Positions 25,436 through 38,909 of a stretch of 64,000 nucleotides of DNA are shown here, piece by piece. The stretch covers positions 21,170,775-21,234,774 of the forward strand of contig OZ029915.1 in NCBI GenBank assembly GCA_964023275.1. The letters are read 5' to 3'. The notes below the pieces were generated by a model that was not told the origin of the DNA, searched no databases, and saw only the letters and a program-made list of their open reading frames with translations. Positions within the stretch are counted from its first letter, which is position 1. Each line of letters opens with the position of its first letter. The stretch is from Norana najaformis. Lineage: Eukaryota > Annelida > Clitellata > Crassiclitellata > Hormogastridae. A program made the position numbers and the translations under genes.

Positions 25436-28400
25436 TCAGAGCCCTAAGAGAAAACATCATCCGTGGCATGTCTCATCACTAACTCAGGTTTGAGCTAGCT
25501 CAAATCACTCAGATTGGCTTCTGATGCCCTGTTCTAAACCGCTGCGTCACACGCATGCACACACACACACACTAGTCCATGGGCATCGCCGTAATGTCCT
25601 GCAAGTCAGGTTTCTATTACCATATTTACGGTTTTAAAGAAGGAACAAAGACTCGAAGCATAATCCAAAATTTTACAATGGTGTCTCGTTGCTCTCTGAC
25701 CGGAATATATGTGTTACTAAGAACACCAGTGTAGCAGAATGCTCACATACATAAAGTGGCAGTAGTGCATCCCAATCGTCGTGGCACATTTACTTAATAA
25801 CTACTAAAATATATTATAATTGTCTAGCACCGACTACCCTTTGATGTTACATTCCATAACTTACTTCACACTGTTTTGGCAGTTCATTAAACAGATACTC
25901 GAACATAAACAAGACGATTGTTTATAAAAGAGGTTATCTGAGATAATTACCAGTCAGTTATTGTCGTCTGTATTAGGCACAGATTTTAATGCGGTTCATC
26001 GATCTGTTTAGCTGAAGAGCAGAAGCGACAACAGCCGTGGAACATCGAGGACTCTGTAGGCAATGCATTCAGACAGGGATTATTCTGTTAGGTTCTTAGT
26101 GTAATTAGTCCGCCTAATGCAGTGTATTTATATAGCGCGTGAAAGCTAGTATGTAACGAATACTTGTAAGACTCATTTTGGACCCTCGCAAAAGCGTTTT
26201 ATGTAATGGCAAATATAATTGCTATTCAGAAAGTTATCTTGAAGACGACTGCTTGTAATTCTATATTTTAGGCCTATGTTGTTTTGACATATCTGTTGAA
26301 ATATATGCATTCAGCTGATAATGAAACGCTCTTTAGCATCATAAATTATGTAGTTGTGACTTGGACTATTGTCAAGTAATCAACCCTAGTACTAGGCTAA
26401 TGATCTCGCATTTGGATTTATATACATTGCATATATATGTGTATATGAATATGCATGTATACTATATATGCGTGGTTATGTGCGTATGTGCATGCATGTA
26501 TGTATGTAAATCCATGCGCATCCAGCTTCTGAAAGCGAGTAATGCCTTGCAATGCCTATCAATTGCACTGGATCCGATCCATCACACTTCGCCTAGCGAA
26601 AGATCAAATCAGAGTAACCTTCCCCCTTAGGGTTATTGCCCTGTTTGTGGTTATCCCAAAGAAACACCCAACTCTAGATCAGACTGACTGCGCTCCTATA
26701 CCAGACAATACATGTCACGAGAATTCCCACCAGACACGGACATTGCATACAGAGTTCCGAAGTCTTATGTTGTCGAACAAATCTTGTTTCGCGAAAGTCA
26801 CCATCGTCAAAGTCGACTCGAAATGTCAGGTTCTGACAATCAAGAAACGGCGTAAACGTTTAATTGAAACAAGATTGCGAATGCAACTAAAGCAATGATT
26901 GACTTTTATTTTCTCTCAACTTGCTGTGTTGCCTTTGTTGAAGTCTGTTGGATCGATCTTCTGCTAGAGTTTCAGCTCAGTGATCCGCTCACAACTCTTG
27001 CACCACGTTTGCCTCACACCACACTTTAGTCATGCGCTTAATAAACAGGTCATTCCTCTGTCTTGCCGTGTAAGCCTAATGTCTTCTTTTAACCCACTTT
27101 AAATGCCAGATTTTGCAGGGATATTCTATTTCTAAGAAACATAGTCTTTTCGTATGTTCTATAGATACGAAAAAACCCAAAAATTCCAAATGTTAGTAGG
27201 ACTATTCTTACGGTAATGTCTTAAGGCATCAGGCACCAGAAGTCGGTCAACGCGTGTTGCATTAAATTAAGCACGATCAATGTGACCGGCACAATGATAT
27301 TTGCAGTTAGAAAGCGGCTACGTGGCAATACAATTGTTTTTGCTTCGAAACTAGAAAACAAATGTCGAAGATAGTGCAGGTCATATTACTTTGAAGAGTG
27401 TGGAGTATAAGACAAAGATATTGAATAAACTTCGTCACTATTCGTAAAAAGTATTGTTTTGAATGCCTAAAAATAGCACTAGTGTCTTATTTCAGCTTTC
27501 TTCGAATAATGACTAATTTTGTATGCAGCAGGCGACTACAGTTACTCGCTCGGTCAAGTTCATGTTTTTGACTAACACATTACTGCAGTATTCTCAGACA
27601 GACAGACAGAAAGACAGACAGGCTGGCAGACAGACAGGCAGGCAGACAGACAGACAGAGAGACAGATGCATACTGAGGAACAGATAGAGAGACTGAGAGA
27701 TACACAGAGAGATAGGGACACACAGAGAGAGAGAAAGCCAGAGACAGAGAGCGAGACGAAGACGAAGACAGACAGTGACAGACAGAGACAGCGAAAGAGC
27801 TTTCTTGCAGATCATTGCGTTATCTAACGGGCGGATTATGGAATGACTTCCGTTGAAGAAGCAGTCGATAGCCAAAAGTGAAATCACCATCACAGACCCG
27901 TCTTTCTCCATAAACTGTGGGGAGATATAGCAAACATATAGCCTACTGACAGGGCGAGTCTACAGGCTGCCATTAGCTAAAAGCAGGGCAATTGCCATTG
28001 CCGGTGATTAACCTGGTCAGAGGTGCGTGTGTAAGATCGAGATACTGCCCAGACAGATAAATCCAGAGAGAATTACTCGAATGGCTGTTTAGACTTGACT
28101 AATTGCTTTGTCACCTTCGTCTACACACGCAACATCATCCCAGGTAGAAGAAGAACCTTGACAAGGAATTATTTTGTTGACATGGAAAGGTAATGGATGT
28201 TTGGATGGTTAGATGGATGGATGCGTCAGTTGGTGAATGGGTGATGGATGAATAGTGGATGGCTGGATGGCTGGAAAACAACCAACAAAAGATTTCTTGC
28301 TGTAGGAGAAAATTAGTTTACACATTTAGATACACGCGTAGGCCTATAGACATGCATACGTACGTAAGTACATCTTTACATTACTCAATATAAATATATA

Positions 28401-28685
28401 AATAAATATATCTCTATATAAGGCTAATTACTTCAAATTCCTCGAGCCGAATAGAATTCGTAACTAAGAGGCAACGATTGTCTGGTCTTCAGAGGGCGCT
28501 TTAACCCTAAGAGACCAGTTGGTCGGACTCGTCTGTCACCAACAATGCAGAAATCGCTTTGGCAGAAGGAATGTCACAGCAGCGCAGTTGACTGTTGGCT
28601 CCTGATGTCACAGAAGCTACATCCCCTTCTGCAGACTGACTTAAGCTTACGCGTCACTGTATTCCTCGACAGTCTCCAAAGTTTT
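25436..28685. other. Intergenic; CAGA-rich repeat
   Basis: Downstream of the GPCR I see no further exon and no obvious poly(A) signal I would commit to. A CAGA/GACAGA-rich tract lies at about 27594-27800 and a GGATG-rich patch at 28195-28272. The open frame at 26542-26898 shows no family motif. Confidence 0.45.
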
Positions 28686-28689
28686 CTTT

Positions 28690-29015
28690 AGAGAACATCA
28701 CCCGGTCTGGACGGGTTTAGAGATTGGACGTCATGGATGGGGGTCCGTTGGTTGGGCTGTTCGTGTGTGCGGGGCTTGCAGTTGGTAACTTTTCTAGCTA
28801 TCTGGACTCTGTGGTTCTAAATGAACTTTAACAGCATTTTGTCTAGCTTAGAACTTTTCTACCTATCTGGACACTGGTGAACTGATGAACTCTGTGATTC
28901 TAAATGAAATTTAACAGCATTTTTGTCTAGTTTAGAGAGCGCCTTGGATAAGTTTATGTTGGACAAGTGCTATAAAAACTTCTGACTTTAATTACAATTA
29001 CAATTATAGATAATT
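28690..29015 (+). mobile_element. Probable LINE 3' tail with internal duplication
   Basis: The right end, GAGAGCGCCTTGGATAAG then GTGCTATAAAAACTT and an ATTACA-type tandem tail (about 28990-29012), has the form of a CR1/L2 3' terminus. Before it, a block containing CTATCTGGAC, TTCTAAATGAA, TTTAACAGCATTTT and GTCTAG appears twice in direct orientation (about 28797-28850 and 28862-28935). No coding sequence is attached. Confidence 0.5.
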
Positions 29016-29764
29016 ATGCCCCGCACAGAGTACTGCATTTTTTTGCGTGAGATGCAACGCCATGCCTTCATCTTCTGAGCTGAAGATAACCTAACGTTAA
29101 ATGCTTTTAGGCGCAACTTCTGTACAGCAAAAGACACATTGGTGTAAACCTGTCTCAGTGGCTGGAGGCTGAACAACATGCCACTAGTAAATGCTTGGAC
29201 GTAATCCTGCAAGGTCTGTTTCGCTGTTTAATAGACTAGAGAGCCAGCTGGGTTGATGTCCCGACTGCGCTATACTCATCTCTTGGGAGGGGAAGATGTC
29301 TGCTCGGCAGTCACTAAAACCTTGAAATACTTGTTGCCAGTATTATTAATATGATCGCTAGTGCTGAAATAACAGCTAAAAGATGGTTATGGCATGGATT
29401 TCATTACCTGCCTCGGTCGTAATCCTGTACGAGGGACGAGGGACAAACGAAGGACTTCATTTCTGTTCCAAAGAATATGGTTATCCATCGTTTCAATGCA
29501 AAAAGTCGACATCAGAGACTGCCACAGTAGTGTGTTAATGCCCACATATCTTGTGGATGCATATACAGTAGGAAACCAACCTCTTGTATCTTCTGTAACT
29601 GATTCATTTGAAATTTTGTAGCGGTTATTACGTTGCTCGGATCTCCGCTGATCATAACAGTACTACCGGATTACCGACGACTCCCAAACGACAACAGCAT
29701 ACACTCAAACTACTTTGATTACAGGCTCAAACCAATTTTGTATGCATAAGTGACTCATAAAAGA

Positions 29765-30640
29765 ACATATTAATTATCGTCATTGTGTGAAGTTTTCCTT
29801 AATTAAATGAATTCAAATTAATAATCACTATTGTGTGACGTTTTCCCTCAACACAACCAAATTAATAATCGCCATTGTCTGATTTTTCCTGTAAACACAA
29901 TCATACCAATAATCCTCATTGTGCGACGTTTTCTAGAAACAAAGTCCAATTAATAATCTGCATTGTGTTTCGTTTTCTTTAATTAAACAATAAAGTTAAT
30001 AATCGCCATTGTGTGACGTTTTCTTTCAACATAATTAGAGTAATAATCGCCACTGTGTGACGTTTTCTTGAAACAATATCAAATTAATAATCTGCATTGT
30101 GTGACGTTTTCTTTATTTAAACAATAAAATTAATAATCGCTATTGTGTGACGTTTTCTTTCAACAGAATCAAATTAATAATCGCCGTTGTGTGACGTTTT
30201 CCTATACACAAAAGTAATCGCCATTGTGTGACGTTTTCTGTAAACAAAAAGTAATAGTCGCCATTGTGTGACGTTTTCTGAAACATAATCAAAGTAATAA
30301 TCGTCATTGTGTGGTGTCTTCTTTCAACACAGTCAAAGTAGTGATCGCCATTGTGTGACGTTTTCTGTAAACAAAAAGTAGTAATCGCCATTGTGTGACG
30401 TTTTCTTTCAACACAATCTCATTAATAATAGCCATTGTATGACGTTTTGTGTTAACAGAATAAAATTAGTAATCGCCGTTGTGTGACATTTTCTTTAATT
30501 AAACACAATAATCGCTATTGTTTGACGTTTTCTTGAAATGCAATCATTAATAATCGGCATTGTGAGACGTTTTCTGGAAACAAAATCAAATTGATAATCG
30601 CCCTTGTTTGACGTTTTCTTTAAAGCAGTCTTTTGAAACC
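29765..30640. repeat. Minisatellite, about twenty ~42-bp units
   Basis: A tandem array whose units share AATAATCGCCATTGTGTGACG, then a TTTTCTTT and AACA-rich stretch. Units vary from about 33 to 58 bp, and the AT spacer changes more than the GCCATTGTGTGACGTTTTC core. The preserved core contains CCATTGT (SOX-like) and TGACGT (CREB/ATF half-site-like) words. The spacing and unit variation exclude a CRISPR array, and the host is eukaryotic. Confidence 0.93.
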
Positions 30641-32590
30641 AGTTGTATTGCTGATGATGTAATGGCATAACTATATAGGCCTATTACAATACTGCAACAT
30701 CAAGTAAAGTTGATTCACAGAATATATATGCTATGTCGCTATGGCAACGGGAGATGCTTACAAAATTTATAGGCTTCAGCTCGCTTTTGAGAGGTTCTAG
30801 ATGGGCGTTACGTATATAAATATTCAGATATAATGACGCGTATATACGTTCTCAATTTTTTTTAATATTCTAGCATAGGCCTGGATATTTAGTAGGTAAA
30901 TGTTTAAACATTCATACAGTATAGTTACAGAGCTAACTTTTGTCGGTGTTAGAAAACCGCAAATATTAATGTAAAACTTCACAGTTTCGGAATGAATGTT
31001 AAGGGCAACGCATGTAGAACAGCAAAAGTAAAACAAACGCCAACACTCTATAAACCTTGGAGGCTGGGAAGATTCATTAAGAATTGATGCCTAATTCTGG
31101 CTGTCATTTCAGTTGTGTTATCATTAGCTCATTCTTAAACAGTCACGTTTTTTATATGAATTCTACATAGCATTGCAGTTCTATATAGAGGGATGATGAG
31201 AATGGATGTGACCCCAAAAGCGAGAACGGCTGGACCTTCCTAATGTTGCTAATTCTGATACTAATAAACCTCCTAGTACTGCTAATCTTTCCCGGACTAG
31301 CTTTGATGTGTTTGACTTTAACCTCTGCGTCTAGGGGTCGAATCCCAGCGCCTCATTTGGAAGTAAAATTTGTTGCCAAGCCATAAAACCTAAAAAGCAG
31401 GTTGTCCAACTTGTCCTGTCCTTAGATTAACGGTTTTATTGTTTCGCGCTTCAGCCGAATAGCATTCAACCCAGGGACCACACCTCTCATGACCACACTC
31501 TAAAAAGCAATGTTTGCTAAGACTAGACACTAGAGTGGCTAGAATGCGCACAGACATAAAACGCCTGGTGTCAAAGCACAATTCACTGTTTCCTGCCGCT
31601 GTACACTCTTCGCCAAATACTCTATAGAACAGGCCAAAATAACGTCTGACTATTCGCCACATCGCCACAGTCACTGTGCTTTACTGTCAATTAACTGATA
31701 TCTAAGAGCGTTCTGTCTGAATAAGTTTATGCTGTTCCAGGCATTGGCTTACCTTCACTTACCCTTCCTTGCACAAGGAGGAGTAAGCTACGGTAAGGTA
31801 ATTTTGCCAGCGCTGTAATTATGGGCAGGCTGTGTTTTCAAGAGTTCTGATGCGACTTGTCTTGAACTTTTGGGATAAAAGCGACCCTCGTCGAATCTTT
31901 AATCCTTAGCGGTTGCTATCCTCTGTGTTCGAGATGTCGGTGGTTAGAGGAATAGGTAGACGGGTGGATGGGTGGGTTAGGGAGATAGTGTTGCCTCTGT
32001 CTTAGATCATTAGATTAAACGCATTTCTACAGGCCTATCGGTCGTGAATTAGAAGCCCGAGTGCACGCATGCATTATTATGGCAGGCGAGTTGCCAGCGC
32101 CGCGAGTAATCAGCTTCCGTTGTGCATGTGTATGTGATCGGAGTTCTGTCTTTATATAAAATATCATTATGCGGTCTGTCGGCACAAGAAGAGACGGTCT
32201 GAACCTCCGGTGAGCTGTTTATTAGACGAGCTATGATACTCATTCATCGGTTTAACTCCCCTATGCATCCTTTATACGTGTCTCGATACAATGTCTATGT
32301 ATATAAAAGATATAAAATATTATTCATGGTTCTGGAGTAAGCACGACAATTAGACTGATACGATCGATTTGCAAACAGTATGAATTTATATTGGCCGAGG
32401 CGGGAATCGGAATCCTTGGCATTTGTACTTATGTGCAGGCTTACAGGACATTCGCGCATTTGTTCACCTATGCAAGCACAATCCTACATGGTGCATGCAT
32501 GTCCAATTTGTGCGCATGTGTATACTTGTAAATTAGTATGCAGGCAAAAGCGTACACACATACGTATGGACATGAGCTTATATATGTATG
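30641..32590. other. Intergenic, no gene recognised
   Basis: No exon or named element could be supported. GGGTCGAATCCC at about 31334-31345 resembles a pol III B box, but no matching A box lies at the right distance upstream. Confidence 0.45.
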
Positions 32591-32599
32591 TAACTCTAT

Positions 32600-32990
32600 C
32601 CTAACAGGACTGCCAAAGTTCAGACTACGTCAGCTTCAGTCGGTTCTCAACTTTGCCCCCCGAATGGTGGCCAACCAACCGAAGTATATGCGAGAAACTC
32701 TGCATTGACTTCCTGTGGAAGAACGCATTCAATTCAAGTTCCTCCTACTTGGACGGTCGGCAATGCCCCAGAATATATCATAGAGCTGTGTGGTTTAGTG
32801 TCTATTCTGCCTGGTCGCCGTTCACTACATGTACGCTCTGCTGCCCAGGGAGATTTACAGGTTCCTCGCTTCCGCACATCATTACGAGCTCTTCGGGCTT
32901 CTTATGCATCAGACGTTGCTCTTGGAACAATCTTCCAGTAAATCTTCGTACTCTTTTATGTGATTCAGCTCAACATACATTACATTAACC
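32600..32990 (+). mobile_element. CR1-like LINE, post-RT fragment
   Basis: In shifting frames the plus strand reads LPKFRLRQLQSVLNFAPRMV, then LPVEERIQFKFLLL, then a LQVPRFRTSL stretch and NNLPVNLRTL. These are the usual landmarks between the RT domain and the end of a CR1-type ORF2. The wording differs from the other copies here, so this is another family. Stops and frameshifts make it dead. Confidence 0.75.
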
Positions 32991-33204
32991 AATACCTGTG
33001 TAAATCAGTTAGACAGCCACTTAGGCAGCGCTTTCGACTGGCGCATAATGGATTCTATATATATGTTCTAATACATATGGGCCCTTCGTTTTATGTATGT
33101 AGCCTACGTACGTCCATATGCATACTATAATTATGACCATGTGAATAAATATTATATATTGCGTGCATACTGATATCCACTGATCTAGTGTTGAAGAGAT
33201 TAGT

Positions 33205-35640
33205 AAAATATGGATTGCTGCCTTCATGTTAGCGGCTGGACAGCTTATAAAGCGCTAGTTAATGAAACTTAATGCACCACAAAAGCGCTAATAGCAGTTG
33301 GCTCAGTCCGATGACAAGAAAATGTGAGTCTTCAACTTCTTCCGAGAGCATTCAATGGAGAGATCCGGTGTTCGTAGTTCGGTCGGTAGCGCGTTCCACA
33401 CCATAGGGCCGGATACGCCAAATGTTCTTGTGTGCGCCACAGTGGCCCTTCCAGACCATACCAGATCGTAGCTCCGTGCAGAGCGAAACCGAGACCGACC
33501 AGGGACCGAAGAAGCTGGAACGCAGTCGCGTGACAAATATGGGGGCGCCAATCCGTGTAGGCACTTGTAAACTAGTATCGCCACTTTGAATGTAATCCTT
33601 TTGCGGACAGGCAACCAGTGTAGATCTTGTAGAACAGAGGTTATGTGTTCGAACCTCCGAACCCCAGCAACCAACCTCGCAGCAGCATTCTGTATGCCTT
33701 GCAGCTTCCTAAGTAGCCCGCGGCTAATGCCGTATAGCAGGCTGTTGCAGTAGTCTAGCCGACTACCGATGAAAGCGCAGGCGAGGCTCTTCCTTGAGTC
33801 GGGTGACAGCGACGACCGAATCTGTCCCAGCTGCCGCAGCTCGAAATAACATTTCTTGCAGATGTTGGCCACATGGTCCCTCATCGTAAGCTCCCAGTCT
33901 ATTATTACTCCCAGGTCAGTGAAGCACACTGATCTTCGCCGTGTCCAACTGATGTCTCGTACCAATCAAAACAAGCTGTGTCTTGTCCACGTTCATCCTC
34001 AGTCGATTTCTACACATCCAGTCATCAATACATGCGACACAATCGGTGAAACGTTGAACGGCCGCCGAAGTATCTAGGGCCGGGGAATTGATGTAGATCT
34101 GAGTGTCGTCGGCGTAGCAATACGCTGTCAAACCCTTGCTCTCGACTACGTCCAAAATCTCGGCTGTGTAAAGGAGGAATAGCAGCGGGCCCAGAGAGGA
34201 TCCTTGAGGAACGCCACAATCCAGATGGGCTATTGATGACAGAGTACCTCGAAAATGAACATGCTGTGTTCGACCGGTCACGAAGGACGTTAACCACCGT
34301 AGCGCTGTCCCACCGATGCCGTGCCACTCGTGGATCGACGTAATAGGATGTCGTAGTCGACCGTATCGAAGGCTGCGCTAAGATCTAGCAGGCCAAGGAG
34401 GGTAACCCGTCAGTCATCTATCGCACGCAGCAGGTCGGACAGAATACGTAAGAGGGATGTTTCAGTAGAGTGGTTACGTCTATAAGCAGACTGTAATCTC
34501 GGCATCAAATTGTTGGATTGTAGGTAGTCAGTGAGTTGCTCAGATACCAGACGTTCAACCACTTTTGACATGAATATTAGATTAGAGACTGGTCTGTAGT
34601 TGTTGTATTCATCCGCAGCTAACGACGACTTCTTTAGAAAGGGGTGACTATTGCGTGTCGCTGATCAACTGGCAGATGGCCGCTGAGAAGTGAGGCATTA
34701 CAAATGGCCACCAAGAACGGCAGCAAGGCGTCAATGGACTCCTTGAGGAGAAATGTAGGTATAGGGTCAAGCGAGCAAGACTTACTGGGTGACCTCATGA
34801 TGATCCAACGAATATCCTCAGGGGAACAAGCGCGGAAATCTTTTATGACAGAAGGGGAACAGATGCTAAAATCCGGGGCTGGGCAGCCAGCCGTGTCGGC
34901 CCTGATGGATGCCACCCTATCAGCAATAAACCTCAAGAAGCCGCCGGCAATGAGCGCTGTCGGTTGAGTCACTCCTTCACCGGCGGGCTTGTTTCGTTTC
35001 AGTAGTTTAGACAGAGAGCTCCGAAGTTTGGAGGGCCTGCGCGCTCAGAGGCAATTCGTCGGCTCCAGTAATGAATCTCCTTCAGCTTAAAATCTGAATG
35101 CTTTCTTCGGACTGCCTTGATCCACTCCAGCCTGTCTTGGCTAGTTTTTGACTTCTGGTGTCTGCAGTTCCGCCTGATCATTCGACATTCAGCGTCGAAC
35201 CAAGGAGATAACGGTCGAGCTCGAGTCTTAACAGTATGAGCCGGAGCGAATCGATCGCCAGGTCACGGAGCGTAGAGTCGTATATATGGAAGAGCTCCGA
35301 AGCGTCTGTGGAAGAGGGTTGAGCACCCAACGGACCGCCTCTGCTGGCTTCCATGAATGCAGTCCGGTCAACAAGACTCCAACTCCGAACAGATTTGGTC
35401 GCAGAGTGCCCGAGGCGAAGACACCTAGGAAGACGACATGTGATCATTCCGTGATCAGAGATCATGTCAGGAGGGTAGACGTGGACGTCAGTGACGACCT
35501 CGTCTGAGAAAGTAATGACCACGTCCAGAGTACCGCCCAGTATGTGAGTCGCTCCGCTAATATGCTGAATCATGCCAAGGCTTAATGTAACGTAAATGTA
35601 GGAAACGTCACAGTTTGAGAATACACAATAGAATGGAGAA
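33205..35640 (-). mobile_element. Long CR1-like LINE with endonuclease and RT remains
   Basis: Read on the minus strand, this is the most complete LINE in the window. From 35580 down: the end of an exonuclease/endonuclease/phosphatase domain (HILGGTLDVVI, then SDHGMITCRL with the catalytic SDH), a linker (about 35160-34980), an SLDPIPTFLLKE segment opening the RT, a damaged RT core (34630-34290), then CGVPQGSSLGPLLF with YADD at about 34150 in the open stretch 34281-33916. A frameshift near 33930 leads into the long frame 33965-33303, with NAAARLV, LHWLPVRKRI and VWNALPTELR. The 3' end (about 33300-33205) contains AGCGCTTTATAAGC. The catalytic motifs are intact, but several frame breaks and the missing 5' part mean it is not autonomous. 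Confidence 0.88.
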
Positions 35641-38600
35641 TAATAGAAATGACACGTAGGCCTACAACAGAAATTCAAATGCCAAAAGCCTTTAAAACCT
35701 GAGAGGCGGATTCTATGGGTTTTGGGCGTATTGAACGTAAGCCCTACCTACAACAATCCACCAATCTTCCTGGTAACAATCCCCTCGCTCCAGCTGTCAA
35801 CTATTGAAATAGAAACTCATCTCCTCCTTAGGATGTTACTGTGTATTCTCGGATTCCCCTCTTGGCTTTCGACCTGCTCAACCTGAAATTTGGCTTGCAC
35901 GACGATTTTGCTTAGTGCAGCGGCAGTGTTTACTACTACCTCTAGACTAACCTGCTACAGTAGGCTATGTATGTATGTATGTATGTATGTATGTATGTAT
36001 GTATGTATGTATGTATCGAACGAGTGAAACCTTTGATCATGTTTCCATTTTCCGGCGTGAATAAGGCTAATAAATAAAAATGGCAGTTTTCGCTCAGTAA
36101 TGTAGAAATGCAGCTAGGTGTAAAGGCATATTACACCTATAGTTGCAATTGTTTTGGCATTCAAAGAGGCATAAGCTGCAGTTTGAAGTAATCGCTTTCA
36201 AATGCACAACGGAAACAAATGCGTCGCCACTATCGCTGATCGATCGATCGATTCTTCTGACAGGCAATAAACAACGACTTGGTTGGGTAACTTCGGTCGT
36301 CTGTCAGTCGTCTGTATCGACCTCCCCCCTTTGGCCGCTTGCTTCGCTTTGCGTCGTCACGATGGTTCATGAAGTAGGCATTGTAGTTGATAAGCTAATG
36401 TTTTAAAGGAATTCGACAAACTGAGTCACAATCAGGAAACAGATTATCCTCGATCACAAGTACAAAAGCCAAGTAACTGACCTCAAGTCCATCTAATCTA
36501 AAACTCTTTCTCATACGTTGCACGCCGAAGTCTCTTCAAAGGCGCCGCTGCAACTGTTTCTGCCTATGTGTTTGTCTCTCTGTTTATCTGTTCCTCTGTC
36601 TCTCTGTATGCCTATCTATCGGTTTGTTTGTCTTTGTCTGTCTGTCTCTCCGGCTGTCTCTCTCTTTATCCTTATCTTGGTCTCCCTATCTTGTTTTTTT
36701 CTGTGGGTCTTTCTGTCTGTCAATCGAAGTGTATTGGCAAAAACGCACAACAGTTGAAAACCGCCTGTCACAAGGACAGACACAGACTATGTGTAGGCCC
36801 CATCTGTGACCGACTTTTTGTTTTTCTATATGTCTCTCATGCCTCTTTGTTCCAAATCGAGGTGACAGCAGAACAAACAGTATTAGCAGTAGTACAAAGG
36901 GTTAAAATAATAATTGTTATGTGATGCTGGTGATGCTGATGTTGTTGTTGCTGACGCTGGTGTTCGTGATGATGTCCACTTGTTTCAGCCTCCGTAGTGT
37001 CACGAAACGACGTGTAGCACCGATGGAGTGGATATTGATGCCATTCATGGCCTTTTGTAGAAGCCTGATTGAATTGTAGATTTGATGAGGAAAATGATGG
37101 GATCTAAGGGGGCGTTCACCTCTTCTTTCGAGTCGAGAACACAGGCGCTCGCACAAATGAGTCAGAGACGCAGGGACGACGGTTCTGTTTTACTCAATAT
37201 CTCTTGTCGCAATTGGTTTCATACGGCAATTGTCACAGACCTCAAAGTACTTGACTCAACTGCATCTTGGTCAGTAAATGTTGCATGAGTCTGTGCAATA
37301 CATCGTCATAGCTGCATTGTCGTTTAATACAGAATACGTCGCTGGCAGACAGCACTTTTATGTGCACCCTTACGAACGCAGACGGACAAAGACATTCAAG
37401 CAGACAATGCACACAGCTTCGATCATGCAAGTCAGTTGTTGTCAGTTCCAAAAGAATGTCTACGCAATGAAAACAACAGTTGCAAAATGCATCGACAGTC
37501 AATGCAACGACCAGCATGAATACTTAGATCAGAATGTTCTGTATAAGTCAATATATATATAACAACCATGAACAATAACTGTATATGTTTTATATATGAG
37601 TGATATATGGATATGAATATATAAGCCACATATCTTCATCATGATCACTGCCAATTTCTGACGCCAGCCATACTGCTGCGATGAGTGCGAATGACCGATT
37701 AAACAAACGACTGCGCATATAGCTACCACTGATTACATCGTACCGTTCATAAGGCCTCTGTATATAAATATAAATATATATATTCACGGTATATATTTTA
37801 TATAATACAACTGAATATTGACCACTTTGGAGATTTCATTCAAGATGGTCAATTTATTCATTGCCATATATAAATTTATATATATATATATATTGGAGTT
37901 TAAGCACTGACTTCAACTAGTATATGCGTGTGCGTGTGTGTGTGGATGTGGGTGTGCGCGTGGCTTGGCAGCATTAAATTTTGCATTTGGCTGTATAGTG
38001 TATAGAACACATGTAATTTCAAACGTCATCGGCTGTGTTTTGTCGACTTGTAAGTCAGACGTGTTTGCAGATATAATAAATATATATACATATATATATA
38101 TTTCGTGCCGAATGAACGTTCTGTCTGGGTTTTCGCATCTTTTTCTCATCAATCGATGGTCAGCAGGTGCGTGCTGAACATCTGATGCTTGGTGACTGCA
38201 CTCGGCTGACCACTGAACTAATCAACATCAATCTCCTTCAATGATTGCATCTCTCGGTCTCTGAGCTGCGCCGACCAGTATATTCATCTGGGGCTGGACG
38301 ATGAACAGGAATTCCATGGATGCCAATCTAAGTGTAGAGGTCGCATCAAACGTCTACAGTTGTTGGATTGCTATAGGCGGGTTTGCACTTCAGCGGAAAG
38401 ATCTTTCAAACCCTGAATAGTTTCTACAGAGGCGTACCAGTTAGAAAAGAACAATTGATTGTTTGAGCTATAGTAGTAAAGCTTTAAGATGCATGGTAGG
38501 TCCAGCTAAATACGGATCTATACCATCTTAACCAGCACTGTGCGTGGCTCTAAATAAATATGGCAAGACAATAGGTTCCTCAGCTGATGTGGGACTTAAA

Positions 38601-38765
38601 CCCAATAATTTCACAGAAGAGGGCGTTTCATTAAAGTTTGAAAAGAACAGGGAGGGGGCCAATACTTGTATGAAATAATCACTGAACATGTTAGCTCTAG
38701 AATGTCAGTAAAGTCCACAATTTCATTTAGAACGTCTGCTTTAACCAGTGATCGAATAACATTCC
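35641..38765. other. Intergenic; ATGT, CTGT and TA repeats
   Basis: A clean ATGT run lies at about 35967-36016, a CTGT/CTCT-rich tract at 36556-36722 and several TA runs between 37545 and 38102. I see no coding exon. It forms the upstream flank of the ATG8 gene. Confidence 0.45.
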
Positions 38766-38770
38766 ATGTC

Positions 38771-38880
38771 ATCTGATCTAATCTAAAGACTTATATAGCG
38801 CCGTTATCATAATGCCCAAAAGCATCAGTCGATCGTCGCTTCAAGTGAAAATCGCAGTCAAAATCCTAATCCGAGTTACG
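38771..38880 (-). mobile_element. LINE 3' tail, reverse orientation
   Basis: The reverse complement contains GATTTTCACTTGAAGCGACG, then ATAACGGCGCTATATAAGTC and a TTAGATTAGAT end. It matches the terminus of the LINE at 13540-13640. It lies about 30 bases upstream of the candidate ATG8 first exon at 38910, so it abuts or forms part of that exon's promoter or leader. Confidence 0.65.
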
Positions 38881-38909
38881 ACTTGAGAACTCTGAAGACA
38901 ACCTCAAAT

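Noticed and set aside
26542..26898. 118-residue plus-strand frame downstream of the GPCR
   Set aside because: No recognisable motif, no splice context and AT-biased composition like random open frames here.
29765..30640. CRISPR-like regular array
   Set aside because: Units vary in length, the spacers are AT-rich derivatives of one another, and the window is from an animal nuclear genome; it is a minisatellite.
31290..31350. Possible tRNA or SINE head around GGGTCGAATCCC
   Set aside because: Only a B-box-like word is present; no A box or cloverleaf-compatible sequence lies upstream.
35178..35678. Host gene encoded by the 166-residue minus-strand frame
   Set aside because: It contains the SDHGMI motif of a LINE endonuclease and is continuous with the RT remains downstream.
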